A DNA stretch of 40,560 nt from CAZWCE01 sp964632505 (GTDB lineage Bacteria > Planctomycetota > Planctomycetia > Pirellulales > Thermoguttaceae), in contig CAZWCE010000027.1 in the NCBI GenBank assembly GCA_964632505.1, forward strand, positions 1 through 40,560, read 5' to 3'. The translations under genes were made by a program, and so were the position numbers. This document shows, piece by piece, positions 25,441 through 34,800 of this stretch (within the stretch, counting starts at the first letter, position 1; each line of letters begins with the position of its first letter). Below the pieces are notes generated by a model. That model did no database searches. It was not told the origin of the DNA and saw nothing but the letters and a program-made list of their open reading frames with translations.

Positions 25441-25470
25441 ATTATCCGCATAAGCTGATCGGAAAAGCAA
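25441..25470 (-). promoter_or_regulatory. Candidate promoter of the NfeD-flotillin cluster
   Basis: Minus strand: TTGCTT (25470-25465), 18-bp spacer, GATAAT (25446-25441). The -10 matches consensus at 5 of 6 positions. Expected start near 25434 gives a leader of about 45 nt to the GTG at 25389. It sits just downstream of the terminator-like hairpin at 25475-25530, the expected order for a new transcription unit. Confidence 0.45.
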
Positions 25471-25474
25471 GGTT

Positions 25475-25530
25475 TGCTCGCAAAAAAAAACGAAAACGCC
25501 CCTTTTTGTATACCTTGGTCACAAAAAGGG
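25475..25530 (-). terminator. Terminator-like hairpin after the M20 peptidase gene
   Basis: Perfect 10-bp stem CCCTTTTTGT/ACAAAAAGGG (25500-25509 with 25521-25530), 11-nt loop. On the minus strand it is followed after a short spacer by nine consecutive T. The stem itself is AT-rich, so efficiency is uncertain. Confidence 0.55.
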
Positions 25531-25706
25531 AACTGCTTGGAATCGCCCAGAGGCGAACCCGGCTGAGAAACGCCGGGCGGTGATGGTACACGATATGCTG
25601 TTCCGGGTAATGATCTCCCGAAGGAGATTCGGACCGGCAAATGTGCCGTCCATCGAGCATCCATTCGCTCCCACGGGTCGAATATTGGGGAAAAATTCCC
25701 CACTTC

Positions 25707-26939
25707 TCACTTTTCTTCCTGCACGGAGGCACCGAGAAGCTGCATCAAAACGCCGGTCGCCTGCGTGAGGGCATCGAGGGCGATCCATTCATCGATGGTG
25801 TGCGCTTGTTCAATCGAGCCGGGCCCGAAGACGACGGTCGGAATACCACACCCCGCGAAAAAAGGAGCGTCGGTCGCGTAATCGACTCCGATGCGCGAGG
25901 GCTCGATCTTCCGGCATGTGAGCGCCTCGGCGAGCCGATCGGCAATGGGGCCGCCTGCCGATTCCGAGAGGGCGCCTGCCGACATGTACGGCGGAAGGAC
26001 CGAGTATTCGAAGTCGAACGCTTGAGCCACAAGATAATCGACCATCTCCCGGTGGACTCCTTCGGACGTCTCCCCCGGCACAAAGCGGCGATCGACGTTC
26101 AGTTCGCACTGATCGGGAACGATGTTCGGGGCGCTTCCGCCGGCGAGCAGACCGACGTTCAGCGAAGGTCGTCCGCAATAGGGATGATCCGTGCTGTGGG
26201 AGAGGACCTCTTCGGCGAAGCGCTCGATGGCGAGGATCAGTCGGGCCATATGGTAGATGGCGTTCTCGCCTTCGGCCGGATTGCTGCCGTGGGCCGCCTT
26301 GCCGTGAGTTCGGCACCGCCACCGGGTGACCCCCTTGTGCGCGACGACGATCCGAAGATCGGTCGGTTCCCCGACGACCGCCCCGTCGGGGAGGCGGGGG
26401 AGAATCTCGTCGAACCGTTCTTCTTGGAACCGTCGGGCAAGATCCTGCGCGCCGGTGAACCCGAACTCCTCGTTGACCGTCAGCGCCACCAAAACCGTCG
26501 GCATGGGAACGTCTTCCGTCGACGGCGAAGTCGTGCGTTGTCGGTCGAGCCGAAGCTTGGCCGCCGCGAGCATGGCGGCCATCGTCCCTTTGACATCGCA
26601 GGCTCCGCGGCCATAGAGCCGCCCGTTTTCGATCGCCGCCTCGAACGGAGCGATCGTCATCCCGTCGACCGGGACGGTGTCCTGATGCGCCTCGAGAAGA
26701 AGCAGGCTTCCGGGAGTCGAAAGGGGAAGATTGCCGTCGAACCGCGCGACGATGTTCTCCCGACCGGGATGGACTTCATATCGGGCAAACGGAACTTCCC
26801 ACTCGCGAAACCACGCTTCCAATCGATCGGTCAAACGGCTTTCGCCGAACGACTCGCCCGAAAGGTCTCTGCCCATGCGGTTCAAGCTCGGTATCCTGAC
26901 CAATTGGCGGAGGAGTTCCGCCGCGAGATCCTCACTCAT
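25707..26939 (-). CDS. M20-family zinc peptidase / deacylase (ArgE/DapE-like)
   Basis: A 410-residue cytoplasmic metallohydrolase of the ArgE/DapE/ACY1 group. Metal and catalytic residues are in place: EAHQDTVPVD (His85, catalytic Asp87), GRGACDVKG (bridging Asp115), NEEFG (catalytic Glu157, metal Glu158), GEPTDL (Glu191) and a C-terminal AHTIDEW His. The dimerisation domain lies between about 200 and 310 (HGKAAHGSNPAEGENAI). Product could remove acetyl or succinyl groups from amino acids, or cleave small peptides; the sequence does not decide. ATG at 26939 with GGAAGG about 10 nt upstream; the frame extends 30 codons further without family similarity. The gene is 95 bp downstream of the beta-galactosidase gene on the same strand. 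Confidence 0.85.
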   Translation of the reverse strand: MSEDLAAELLRQLVRIPSLNRMGRDLSGESFGESRLTDRLEAWFREWEVPFARYEVHPGRENIVARFDGNLPLSTPGSLLLLEAHQDTVPVDGMTIAPFEAAIENGRLYGRGACDVKGTMAAMLAAAKLRLDRQRTTSPSTEDVPMPTVLVALTVNEEFGFTGAQDLARRFQEERFDEILPRLPDGAVVGEPTDLRIVVAHKGVTRWRCRTHGKAAHGSNPAEGENAIYHMARLILAIERFAEEVLSHSTDHPYCGRPSLNVGLLAGGSAPNIVPDQCELNVDRRFVPGETSEGVHREMVDYLVAQAFDFEYSVLPPYMSAGALSESAGGPIADRLAEALTCRKIEPSRIGVDYATDAPFFAGCGIPTVVFGPGSIEQAHTIDEWIALDALTQATGVLMQLLGASVQEEK

Positions 26940-27034
26940 GTTGCCGTCACCTTCCGTTGTGCATGAAGCGCCTTCGATCAAGAAGGCCCCGAAGCGAAGC
27001 GGGGGAAGCCTCGCTCGGCGACCGTGCATTTGTT

Positions 27035-30000
27035 CTATTCCCCGAAGACCGACTGTTTGGAGAGCCCGATCGGATCGTCGCCGGGGGCGAGCGGACGCAA
27101 GCGATACGCGTACTCATAATGATCGTCGGTCAGGGTGAACTGGGGATGGACCCGGGCTCCCCAACTATTGTCGCCGCCGACGCCCATTTGCTCAAGATCG
27201 AGGTTCAAGACGACGAAATCGCGGCGGGGGATCATCCAATCGTGGCGGACGCTTTCCTGATCCCGATGCAAAAGGTGCGACGCCCCGAAGCTGAGAAGCG
27301 GCATGCCGACCGCCAAGAGCCCGGTTCCTTTTTCGTTGCGGATCGTCATCCATCGGGTATCGGTCCGGTAACCGTTCTCCTGGGGTTCGGAATAGCGGAC
27401 GAAAAGCCCATCGACTGTCCTTTCGTGCAGGTCGACGCCGGCTCCGGAATTGCGATCCTGGTAATTCTCATGCGGTCCGCGGCCGTACCAGGTGACTCGA
27501 TCGAACGATTTCGGCAGGTGCATCTGCATGCCGAACCGGACGATCTCCTGGAGATTTTTCGCCTTTTTATCGAACGATTGACGAACACGGACATCGCCCG
27601 TCGGTCGGATCGTGTACGTGATGGTCACCGGCGAATCGCCGATTGTCGGAAGCACCGCCGCGATGTGGACTTCGACATCGCCGGAACCGAGTTTCTTCAC
27701 TTGGAAATCCTCTATCTTCCACTCCCTCACGACGTTCCGCAAAACGCCGAGCCGCCGGGCCATGTTGTTGCCGCGGTCGTTGTCGGTCGGCGCACGCCAG
27801 AAGTCGGGCAGAGGTCCCCGCTCGATGAGTTGAGTATCGCGAAATTTCCAGGAGGAAAGGGTGCCGGCGGTCGCGTCGAAGGTGAGAACGAAGTCTTCCC
27901 CGATCACGTTGACGTAGGGAGGCCGTTCGTTCACCTCCAGGTCTTTGCCCTTGGCCGCCACCAGGGGACGTTTGGGCAGCATTTCAGGCAGCAAGAACTG
28001 ATCCCAGGCGACCACATGCCCGGCCGGAGCCCAGCGGGTGGCATTCTTGAGGCGATAGGAGACCCGCAGCCAGTACTCGGTACCGGCAGCGGGCTGGATC
28101 GTTTCGTATTCGATCGGGAAGACCTTCGACTCGCCGGGGGCGATGTCCAAGTCGGCGATCGTTCCGTGCTGGAGGGTTTTGCCGTCGGCCCGGATTTCCC
28201 AGACCATTTCGACGTCTCCGAGATCTTGAAAGAAGTAGCCGTTGGTCACCTTCAGTTGGTTGCGCTCGTTGGAAGCCGGAGCGGTGAAGATCGACTGGTA
28301 AACCTTCTTGAGCTGCACGAGGCTCGGGTGCGGGACGCGATCGGCGGTGACCAGACCATTCATGCAGAAGTTCTGGTCGCTCGGCACGTCGGGGGGACCG
28401 AAGTCGCCGCCGTAGCCGAAGTAGTGTTTCTCCGATTGAATCGGCTGAGTCGCTTCATCGAAATCGATCGCCAGCAGGCAACTCGAATCGATCGGGCGGT
28501 CCGGCTTTCGGAGTTCCTCGAGCGAAAGAGGTCGATGGTAGAGCCTTACCTTGCCGATGAGTGCGGGAAGCCGGCGATTGGTATAATAGGAGTTCCTGCC
28601 GCATTCGACGGGTTCCTCGGAAGAAGCGATCGGTCCGCCCGCCTTTTCGGTGGCGATCATCTCGCCATTGAGGAACAGGCCGAGTGTTTTGCCGTCGTAG
28701 ACGCCGGCCACGTGATGCCAGCGGTTGGCGAGCCAGTCTTGGGGGAGTTTCGCCGACACGGTCATCCATTTGCCGTCGGCGCCGCGTCGTCCGGTATAGA
28801 CATAGAACTGCAAGTTGCCGTCGGCCTTTTTGAGACCGTATTGGTAATCGCCCTTGGAGAGAATGGGGCCTTCTCCACTCTTCCCCGGCCAGGAGAAAAC
28901 GATTCCTTCGACCGTGATCGCTTCCCCGGAGAGATCGAGGCAATCGGCCTGTTCCGGGAGTGCCGCGTAGCCGCGCAGCCCGGTATGGCCTTTGACTTTC
29001 ATCAACTCGCCGACGGCCGTCACGGGAAGTCGGCAACTGCCGCGATCGTTGATTTCGATCGGCCCCGGGGGCGGTTTGGTCAATCCCTGGTCGACCCAAT
29101 CCCAGACGAAACCGCCCTGGAGGTGTTTCATTCGATAGATCGGATCCCAATAGAGCCAGAGATTGCCGCAACTGTTGCCCATCGCGTGGGCGTATTCGCA
29201 GAGGATCAGCGGTCGATCCCGCTTCTTCGAGGCGTAATCGATGCACTGCTGCGGTCGAGAATACATGGGACAGTAGATATCGGTATTCGCCTCGAGGCCG
29301 GCACGTTCGTACTGGACCGGCCGAGTCGGATCGTTTTCTTTGATCCAATCGTAAGTGGCTTGGGTGTTCACGCCGTTGCCCGCCTCGTTGCCGAGCGACC
29401 AGATGATCACCGAGGGATGATTCTTGTCGCGCTGGACCATGCGCCGGGTGCGATCGAGGTGGGCCGCCATCCAGAGCGGGTCCTTCGCAAGAGACTTCTC
29501 GCCGTAGCCCATTCCGTGCGATTCGATGTTGGCTTCGTCGACCACGTACAGCCCGTACTGGTCGCAGAGGTCGTACCAGATCGGGTCGTTGGGGTAGTGG
29601 GAGGTCCGCACGGCGTTGAGATTGTGCTGCTTCATCAAGCGGATGTCCTCGATCATCGACTCGACCGAGACGGTGTGCCCCGTTTCGGGATGATGCTCGT
29701 GGCGATTCGCTCCCTTCAGGAGGACCGGCTTGCCGTTGACCAGAAGCTGGCCGTCCTTCACTTCGCAACTGCGGAAACCGATCTTGGTGGGGATCGCTTC
29801 CACGACGTTCTCGCCCTGTCGGACCGTCAACAGCATGGTGTACAAATTCGGGGTTTCGGCGGACCACTTCCGCGGATTCTCGACCGGCACCTCGAAGCGG
29901 ACCTGTTCCTTGCCGGCAGCCGGAAGTTCGACCGACGCCTGCTTCGGCGGGAAGACGGCCTTGCCTTCCTCGTCGAGCAACTCGAGGGTCAAGGTTCCGT

Positions 30001-30859
30001 GGCCCGGTTTCGGACGGTCACTCGCCACCTCGGCGGTGACTTTGAGCGTGGCGTTTCGGTATCGGTCGTCCAGTTCGGTGACCACGAAGTAGTCGACCAC
30101 GGAAAGATTTTCCCGGGCATAGAGATAGACATTCCGGAAAATGCCGCTGAGCCGCCAGAAGTCCTGATCTTCGAGGTAGGAGCCGTCGGACCATCGATAG
30201 ACCTCGACCGCCAGAAGGTTCTCGCCCGGGGTCACGTACTTGGTGATGTCGAATTCCGCCGGGGTGCGGCTGCCTTTACTGAAGCCGACCTTCTTGCCGT
30301 TGACCCAGAGATAGAACGCCGAGTCGACGCCCCCGAAATGCAGGATGATCGGCTTGCCCTGCATCGCCGTGGGAAGGGTGAAAGTCCGGCGGTAACTTCC
30401 GACGGGGTTGTCGTCGTGGGGCACCTTCGGCGGCACCGAAGGGCTGAACGGGTACTTGATGTTGGTGTAGATCGGCACGCCGTGGCCTTCCAGTTGCCAG
30501 TTCGAGGGAACGGGAATCGTTCTCCAATCGGCATCGGAAAAGTCGGTCTTGTAGAAATCGACTGGTCGAGCGGCCGGTTTCGGGGACCAACGAAATTTCC
30601 AATCGCCGTTCAAGGAGAGATAATCGGGCAGGTCGACGTCTTCGCCGATCACCGCCGCCAAGGCGGAATCCCGGTCGGGAAAACTGGTCGAGGAGGCATG
30701 GGGCTCGAGTCGGTGAATGCCGGTGATCTTCGGATTCTCCCACTCCGGAGGCATCTTTTCTTGAGCGGTGGCCGAAGACGTGAAAATCAAACACAGCAAT
30801 AAAGTAGGCAACAAGAAGCGACCTCGCTTGAGGCCGGGGAAGCGATCGTATGACGGCAT
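27035..30859 (-). CDS. Secreted GH2 beta-galactosidase with inserted LamG-like domain
   Basis: A 1274-residue LacZ-type glycoside hydrolase. The signal peptide is residues 1-33 or so (ending SSATA). The GH2 sugar-binding and immunoglobulin-like domains run to about 370, then the TIM barrel with acid/base Glu492 (WSLGNEAGNG) and nucleophile Glu555 (ILCEYAHAMGN). About 625-790 is an extra concanavalin/LamG-like domain (VEGIVFSWPG, YVYTGRRG, NRWHHVAGVYDGKTLGLFLNGE, GKVRLYHRPLSLEELR) inserted before the C-terminal barrel end. The last 300 residues are the Bgal small chain. Plain LacZ has about 1020 residues. Hydrolyses terminal beta-galactosides; export suggests external polysaccharide breakdown. 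ATG at 30859 has AAGGGA about 6 nt upstream. Confidence 0.92.
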   Translation of the reverse strand: MPSYDRFPGLKRGRFLLPTLLLCLIFTSSATAQEKMPPEWENPKITGIHRLEPHASSTSFPDRDSALAAVIGEDVDLPDYLSLNGDWKFRWSPKPAARPVDFYKTDFSDADWRTIPVPSNWQLEGHGVPIYTNIKYPFSPSVPPKVPHDDNPVGSYRRTFTLPTAMQGKPIILHFGGVDSAFYLWVNGKKVGFSKGSRTPAEFDITKYVTPGENLLAVEVYRWSDGSYLEDQDFWRLSGIFRNVYLYARENLSVVDYFVVTELDDRYRNATLKVTAEVASDRPKPGHGTLTLELLDEEGKAVFPPKQASVELPAAGKEQVRFEVPVENPRKWSAETPNLYTMLLTVRQGENVVEAIPTKIGFRSCEVKDGQLLVNGKPVLLKGANRHEHHPETGHTVSVESMIEDIRLMKQHNLNAVRTSHYPNDPIWYDLCDQYGLYVVDEANIESHGMGYGEKSLAKDPLWMAAHLDRTRRMVQRDKNHPSVIIWSLGNEAGNGVNTQATYDWIKENDPTRPVQYERAGLEANTDIYCPMYSRPQQCIDYASKKRDRPLILCEYAHAMGNSCGNLWLYWDPIYRMKHLQGGFVWDWVDQGLTKPPPGPIEINDRGSCRLPVTAVGELMKVKGHTGLRGYAALPEQADCLDLSGEAITVEGIVFSWPGKSGEGPILSKGDYQYGLKKADGNLQFYVYTGRRGADGKWMTVSAKLPQDWLANRWHHVAGVYDGKTLGLFLNGEMIATEKAGGPIASSEEPVECGRNSYYTNRRLPALIGKVRLYHRPLSLEELRKPDRPIDSSCLLAIDFDEATQPIQSEKHYFGYGGDFGPPDVPSDQNFCMNGLVTADRVPHPSLVQLKKVYQSIFTAPASNERNQLKVTNGYFFQDLGDVEMVWEIRADGKTLQHGTIADLDIAPGESKVFPIEYETIQPAAGTEYWLRVSYRLKNATRWAPAGHVVAWDQFLLPEMLPKRPLVAAKGKDLEVNERPPYVNVIGEDFVLTFDATAGTLSSWKFRDTQLIERGPLPDFWRAPTDNDRGNNMARRLGVLRNVVREWKIEDFQVKKLGSGDVEVHIAAVLPTIGDSPVTITYTIRPTGDVRVRQSFDKKAKNLQEIVRFGMQMHLPKSFDRVTWYGRGPHENYQDRNSGAGVDLHERTVDGLFVRYSEPQENGYRTDTRWMTIRNEKGTGLLAVGMPLLSFGASHLLHRDQESVRHDWMIPRRDFVVLNLDLEQMGVGGDNSWGARVHPQFTLTDDHYEYAYRLRPLAPGDDPIGLSKQSVFGE

Positions 30860-31262
30860 GGGGATCCCTTTTCTGAAGATGGTACTTCTCAAAATAAGGT
30901 GATCGGTGATCAATAAACGGGAACAGAGAGAGAATCGGGGTTCTGGTGCCGATTCTCAAGTGTACGTAGTGTAACGATTCAGCAGGCCGGGGGAAAGGGT
31001 TGGAGAGGAGTTTTCATCCCCATCCCCCGCCGGGAGAGGCGGCTCGCATCAGGGAAAGGACACCGCAGAGGACGGAATCGAATCTTCTGGAAATCCTCAG
31101 CGGAAGGTGGAATCTCAGTTGACTTTGTCCCTGCGTAACGTAGGTTTGAATAGGGGTTCCCAGAGAACTCCCATAGGGAAAACCGCTTCATTGCTTTTCT
31201 CGATCATACGAAGGATTCCCGAGACATGTTATTTTCTTTTTTTATCATTGACGAGGCCCGCT
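30860..31262. other. Divergent intergenic region between lacZ-like and Flp pilin genes
   Basis: No gene in about 400 bp. It holds the inverted repeat at 30930-30957, a 7-bp direct repeat GGTGATC-GGTGATC near 30899-30910, and a TTGACT box at 31119-31124 followed after 16 bp by a poor -10 (TAGGTT), a weak candidate promoter for the pilin gene. Confidence 0.5.
30930..30957. promoter_or_regulatory. 9-bp perfect inverted repeat upstream of the beta-galactosidase gene
   Basis: GAGAATCGG (30930-30938) and CCGATTCTC (30949-30957), 10-nt spacer, 71 bp upstream of the start codon. The spacing fits either an RNA hairpin in the leader or an operator bound by a dimer over two helical turns. No regulator is adjacent. 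Confidence 0.4.
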
Positions 31263-31448
31263 ATGTTCTTTCCCGATGCCGCTCAAAAATTCCTGATCGA
31301 TCAAGAAGGCGCGACCGCCGTTGAATACAGCGTGCTGCTCGCTCTGATTCTCATGGCCGCCATCACGGGCATCACGATGTTCGGCGCCGATCACGCCAAC
31401 ATGTGGTCCGTCACGGTCGATCGCCTCTCGAATGCGATGAATCCGTAA
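31263..31448 (+). CDS. Flp/Fap-type pilin
   Basis: A 61-residue Flp-family pilin. The processing region EGATAVEYSVLLALILMAA (about 17-35) has the G-x4-E-Y pattern read by TadV-type prepilin peptidases, followed by the single hydrophobic helix. The start at 31263 has GAGG about 8 nt upstream and gives a normal 15-20-residue leader; the longer frame from 31107 is not family-like. Flp pilins polymerise into Tad pili used for attachment. No tad/cpa assembly gene is present in the window, so this is an orphan pilin gene, as often seen in planctomycetes. A strong terminator follows immediately. Confidence 0.88.
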   Translation: MFFPDAAQKFLIDQEGATAVEYSVLLALILMAAITGITMFGADHANMWSVTVDRLSNAMNP

Positions 31449-31464
31449 AAAAACCACATCCCGC

Positions 31465-31500
31465 AAAAAGTCGCCTCGATACCTTTCGGCGGCTTTTTTT
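31465..31500 (+). terminator. Intrinsic terminator after the Flp pilin gene
   Basis: Stem AGTCGCC/GGCGGCT (31469-31475 with 31488-31494, one G-U), 12-nt loop, followed by TTTTTT, with a complementary A-run on the 5' side. It lies 17 nt after the stop codon and makes the pilin gene monocistronic. Confidence 0.85.
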
Positions 31501-31869
31501 CTGCGCTTCTCTCGGCGCGCTCTTCACGGCTCCTTGGACCAGAAAGACTGCTTGTCTCCCTGCGCCCCGATCTGGGAAAAAGGTTCCAGGCTTCTTGTTT
31601 CTTGGCGGGAAGCAGGTTTCGCGGCCGATTTTTTAGTAGATCCCACCCCCAAGATCACCTATAATAGATTTACAGAAAATAGGAGATCTAAGCATGGTGC
31701 CGGAAAGGTCGTTTCCGACCGCTGCGCTCTTTCCGGTTCTTCTTGGAGGGCCCGGCCGAATCTCTTTTCATCTCTGAGAATAGGGCAGCGTCGCGCGATG
31801 ATCCGTCACGATGGACGGATCCGGTTTTTTTCCTTTTCATCGCTCCTTCCCATCCCATTGACGTCACGA
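31501..31869. other. Upstream region of the kinase gene
   Basis: No confirmed gene in about 370 bp. A TATAAT at 31660-31665 could be a -10 box, but no -35 at normal spacing is present. The frame of the kinase is open back to 31534, though the encoded residues look non-coding. A small Shine-Dalgarno-preceded ORF at 31694-31777 is listed separately. Confidence 0.5.
31694..31777 (+). CDS. Possible 27-residue leader ORF upstream of the kinase
   Basis: ATG at 31694 follows an exact AGGAG (31681-31685) by 8 nt and lies about 30 bp after the TATAAT. It encodes MVPERSFPTAALFPVLLGGP and seven more residues, ending at TGA 31775-31777. It is out of frame with the kinase. This is the best ribosome-binding site in the region, while the kinase ATG has none, so a leader peptide or translational-coupling role is possible. 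Nothing else supports it. Confidence 0.25.
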   Translation: MVPERSFPTAALFPVLLGGPGRISFHL

Positions 31870-34800
31870 ATGTCCTCGAATCGCTTTCAGGAAATCATTG
31901 ACCAGTTCGAACAGGCGCTCGCGGCCGGCGAAGAGATTGCCCTGGAAGATTTTCTGGACCGCTTCCATGGCATCGACCGTTTCGAATTGAAGCGGAAGCT
32001 CCGCAAAGCCCAGCGTCGATTCGATACCCGGGCGACCGTTTTTCATAATATCGACGAATTGATCCGAGCGACGGCCGAGGCCGGCATCGTCAGCGAACAG
32101 GAAATGCAGGACCATTTGGCGATCATTCCGAAGCGGATCTATCCCACCACGGCCCGGGAGTTGGCCCGCTATCTTTGCGATATCGGGGTCCTGACGCCGT
32201 TTCAGGCAAATTCGCTCTTGAAAGGTCAGGGGAAGCGACTCCAGCTCGACGAGTACATCATCCTCGACAAACTCGGAGAAGGAGGAATGGGCGTCGTTTA
32301 CAAGGCCCGCCCCCAATCCGGCGGCGAAGTGGTGGCGCTGAAGATGCTCACTTCATTCGCGCGTCACCTGAAATCGAGTCGTTCGAAGTTGATGCACGAG
32401 ATCGACATGATGAAGGGACTCTCCCATCCGAATCTGGTGCGGGGGCTCGGTTCGATCGAGGTCGAGGGACTTCCCGTGTTGATCATGGAGTACGTCGACG
32501 GGGAGAATCTGGACCGACGGGTGAAAAGCCGGGGACCGCTTTCGGTGACCGAAGCCCTCGAGTACGTCATTCAGGCCGCCGGCGGACTGGAATACGCGCA
32601 TGCCGAGGGAATCGTCCATCGCGACGTCAAACCGCACAATATCCTGGTGACTCCGGCCGGTGAAGCGAAGCTTCTCGATATGGGCCTCGCCTGCATGAGT
32701 TGGGAACTGGAGCTGGGGATGGACTTCTCCGAAGAAGTTCCCCGGCCGACGCAGGGGAATATCGTCGGGACCCTCGACTATTTGGCGCCGGAACTGACGC
32801 ATCCCCGTCGTGAAGGCGATCATCGGACCGACATCTACGCCCTCGGTTGCACCCTTTACTTCTTGTTGGTCGGCGAAGTTCCCTATCCCGGCGGTGATTT
32901 TCTCGAGAAGGTCGAGGCGCATCGGAAGGCCCCCCTGCCTTCGCTCCGGGCTGCCCGCGACGACGTGCCGGTGCCGCTCGAGACGGTCTTTCAGAAGATG
33001 ATGGCCAAGAAGCCGGAAGATCGCCCTTCCTCGATGCAGCAGGTCTCCCAGGAGTTGGAACAAGTATTGGAGATGCTCCGGCCGAATCCGGAATATCGAC
33101 CGCTGGAACCTCCGCCGGTGGTGATCGATCTCCATCGCCGAGATGCTGCGGTGGCGGGAAATTCCCCGCCGGAGCGTCGCCGGCGAATCGGAGCTGCCTT
33201 CTCCCTGCTCGTCACGGCGCTGATCGCGTTGTGGCAGGCGTTCTGGAATCCGATCGTTGAGGGATCCCAAGAACTCCGATTGAGCCTCCGCGATTTCATC
33301 CAGTCTCAATCGGGCTTGCGCCGCCGCGCGAAAAAAGTGGTTCGCTGGATGCTGTTTCTCGCCGTCCTCGGGGGGACCGGCTATGCGACGTGGTACTACT
33401 GGCCCCGGCAGATGAACGCCGGATTGGTGGAGATCCGCTCGAATGTTCCCGGCACGGTGCTGGAGATCCACGACAGCGACGGAGAGTCGATTCCCGTCCG
33501 GAATGCCCGCGGAAAGGAACGCCCTGCCCTGTTGCGCGAACGTGACGCCGTGGTACGCTTGCCCGTCGGAGAGTACACGTTGACGTTCAAAAAGCACCCT
33601 TTTCAGGACTTCACGCGGAAGATTCTCGTCGGCAAGGCGTCTGAGGATTCCCCGGCCCTGTTTTTGCCAACCGGCGAAACGGTCACGCTGCCGGTGGGCA
33701 TGAACTATTCCCAATCGTTTCGTTTGCACGCGGAGAAAACGGATCCTGTCGAGGGATCCGCTCCCCCCGAAGCGATGACCGTGACGGTCACGAGCCTGGA
33801 ATCGGAGGAACAGATCGCTCGGCGCGAGATGTCGGGAGACCAATTGACCGTTCCCGCTCCGCCGGGATATTATCGCATCGAAGCGGTTGCCCCCGGTTTT
33901 CTCCCTTGGGAGAGGGAAGAATTTCTTTTTCTGGATTCCCGGAAAGAGCTGGAGATTTCTCTCCAGCCGCTTCCCGAGGAGGAAGAGATCGTTGAAGCAA
34001 CTCCCGGCGGCGAGGTCCCGGAAACGGAGCTCCTGGTTCAGGTCGACAGCGCCTCGGCTCGGGTGATGGTTTCACCGGCCGGCGAGGATGTCGATCCGGA
34101 TGACTACTGGATGGATTTTCCGCGAAGCGGCATCGCCCGATTCTCGCTTCCTCAAGGTCGCTATTTGGTCACCGTCTTCCACGACGATCCCGCGTGGCCC
34201 CGTTATTCCAGCGACGTGATGGGCAAATCACCTCAATTTCGCCGGTTGGTCCAGCAATATGTCCGGGTCCAGCCGGACGAGGCGACGGAACTGGAAGTGA
34301 CGCTGCCTCCGGCGATCGAATTGGGTTGGGGAAGTTACTCGAAGGTCACGGCGTTGACGATCGGGCCGGAGGGACGCCTCCTCGCGCTCGGACTGGAGGA
34401 TTCGTCGATCTGCTTTTGGGATCTCACGACCGGCTCCCTTGATTTCCGTCTTCTGGAACACGACGAGGCGGTCACCGCGATCTCTTTTTCGCCCGACGGG
34501 ACGGAACTGGCGACCGGGGCTCGGTTCGGCGCCGACAAGCGTCGCCTGCTGGATAAAGACCGCTCCGTCTCGACGCCGATCATTTTCTGGGATCTCCGCT
34601 CGCGACAGAAGCTTCGAACTTTCCAGCGACATCAGGAAACGGTCTCCCTGCTGGCGTTCGTTTCGGGCGATTCCTCACGACTGCTTTCCGGAGATGCGGG
34701 AGGAAATCTTCATTTATGGGATACCCGGATCGGCTCGAAGATCCACACGTTGCCTACGGTGGAAGGGAAAGTGTTGGGCTATCATTTTCCCGATTCGGAG

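Larger units (their letters stand above)
25390..25706. other. Hairpin-rich intergenic region upstream of the NfeD gene
   Basis: No gene in 317 bp. It carries four perfect inverted repeats: 25500-25530 (10 bp), 25558-25577 (CCCGGC/GCCGGG), 25613-25628 (ATCTCC-CGAA-GGAGAT) and 25687-25701 (GGGGAA-AAA-TTCCCC). The candidate NfeD promoter lies at 25441-25470. Confidence 0.65.

Noticed and set aside
26957..30802. 1281-codon open frame on the plus strand opposite the beta-galactosidase gene
   Set aside because: It is the antisense shadow of a long GC-rich gene. The residues show no family motif, while the minus strand encodes a complete GH2 enzyme.
31534..31869. N-terminal extension of the kinase from the upstream start
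   Set aside because: The 112 extra residues are Arg/Ser/Pro-rich, unlike family N-termini, and start within the debris after the pilin terminator.
32353..33843. 496-codon minus-strand open frame opposite the kinase
   Set aside because: Antisense to an unambiguous kinase domain; residues are Arg/Asp/His-biased without motifs.
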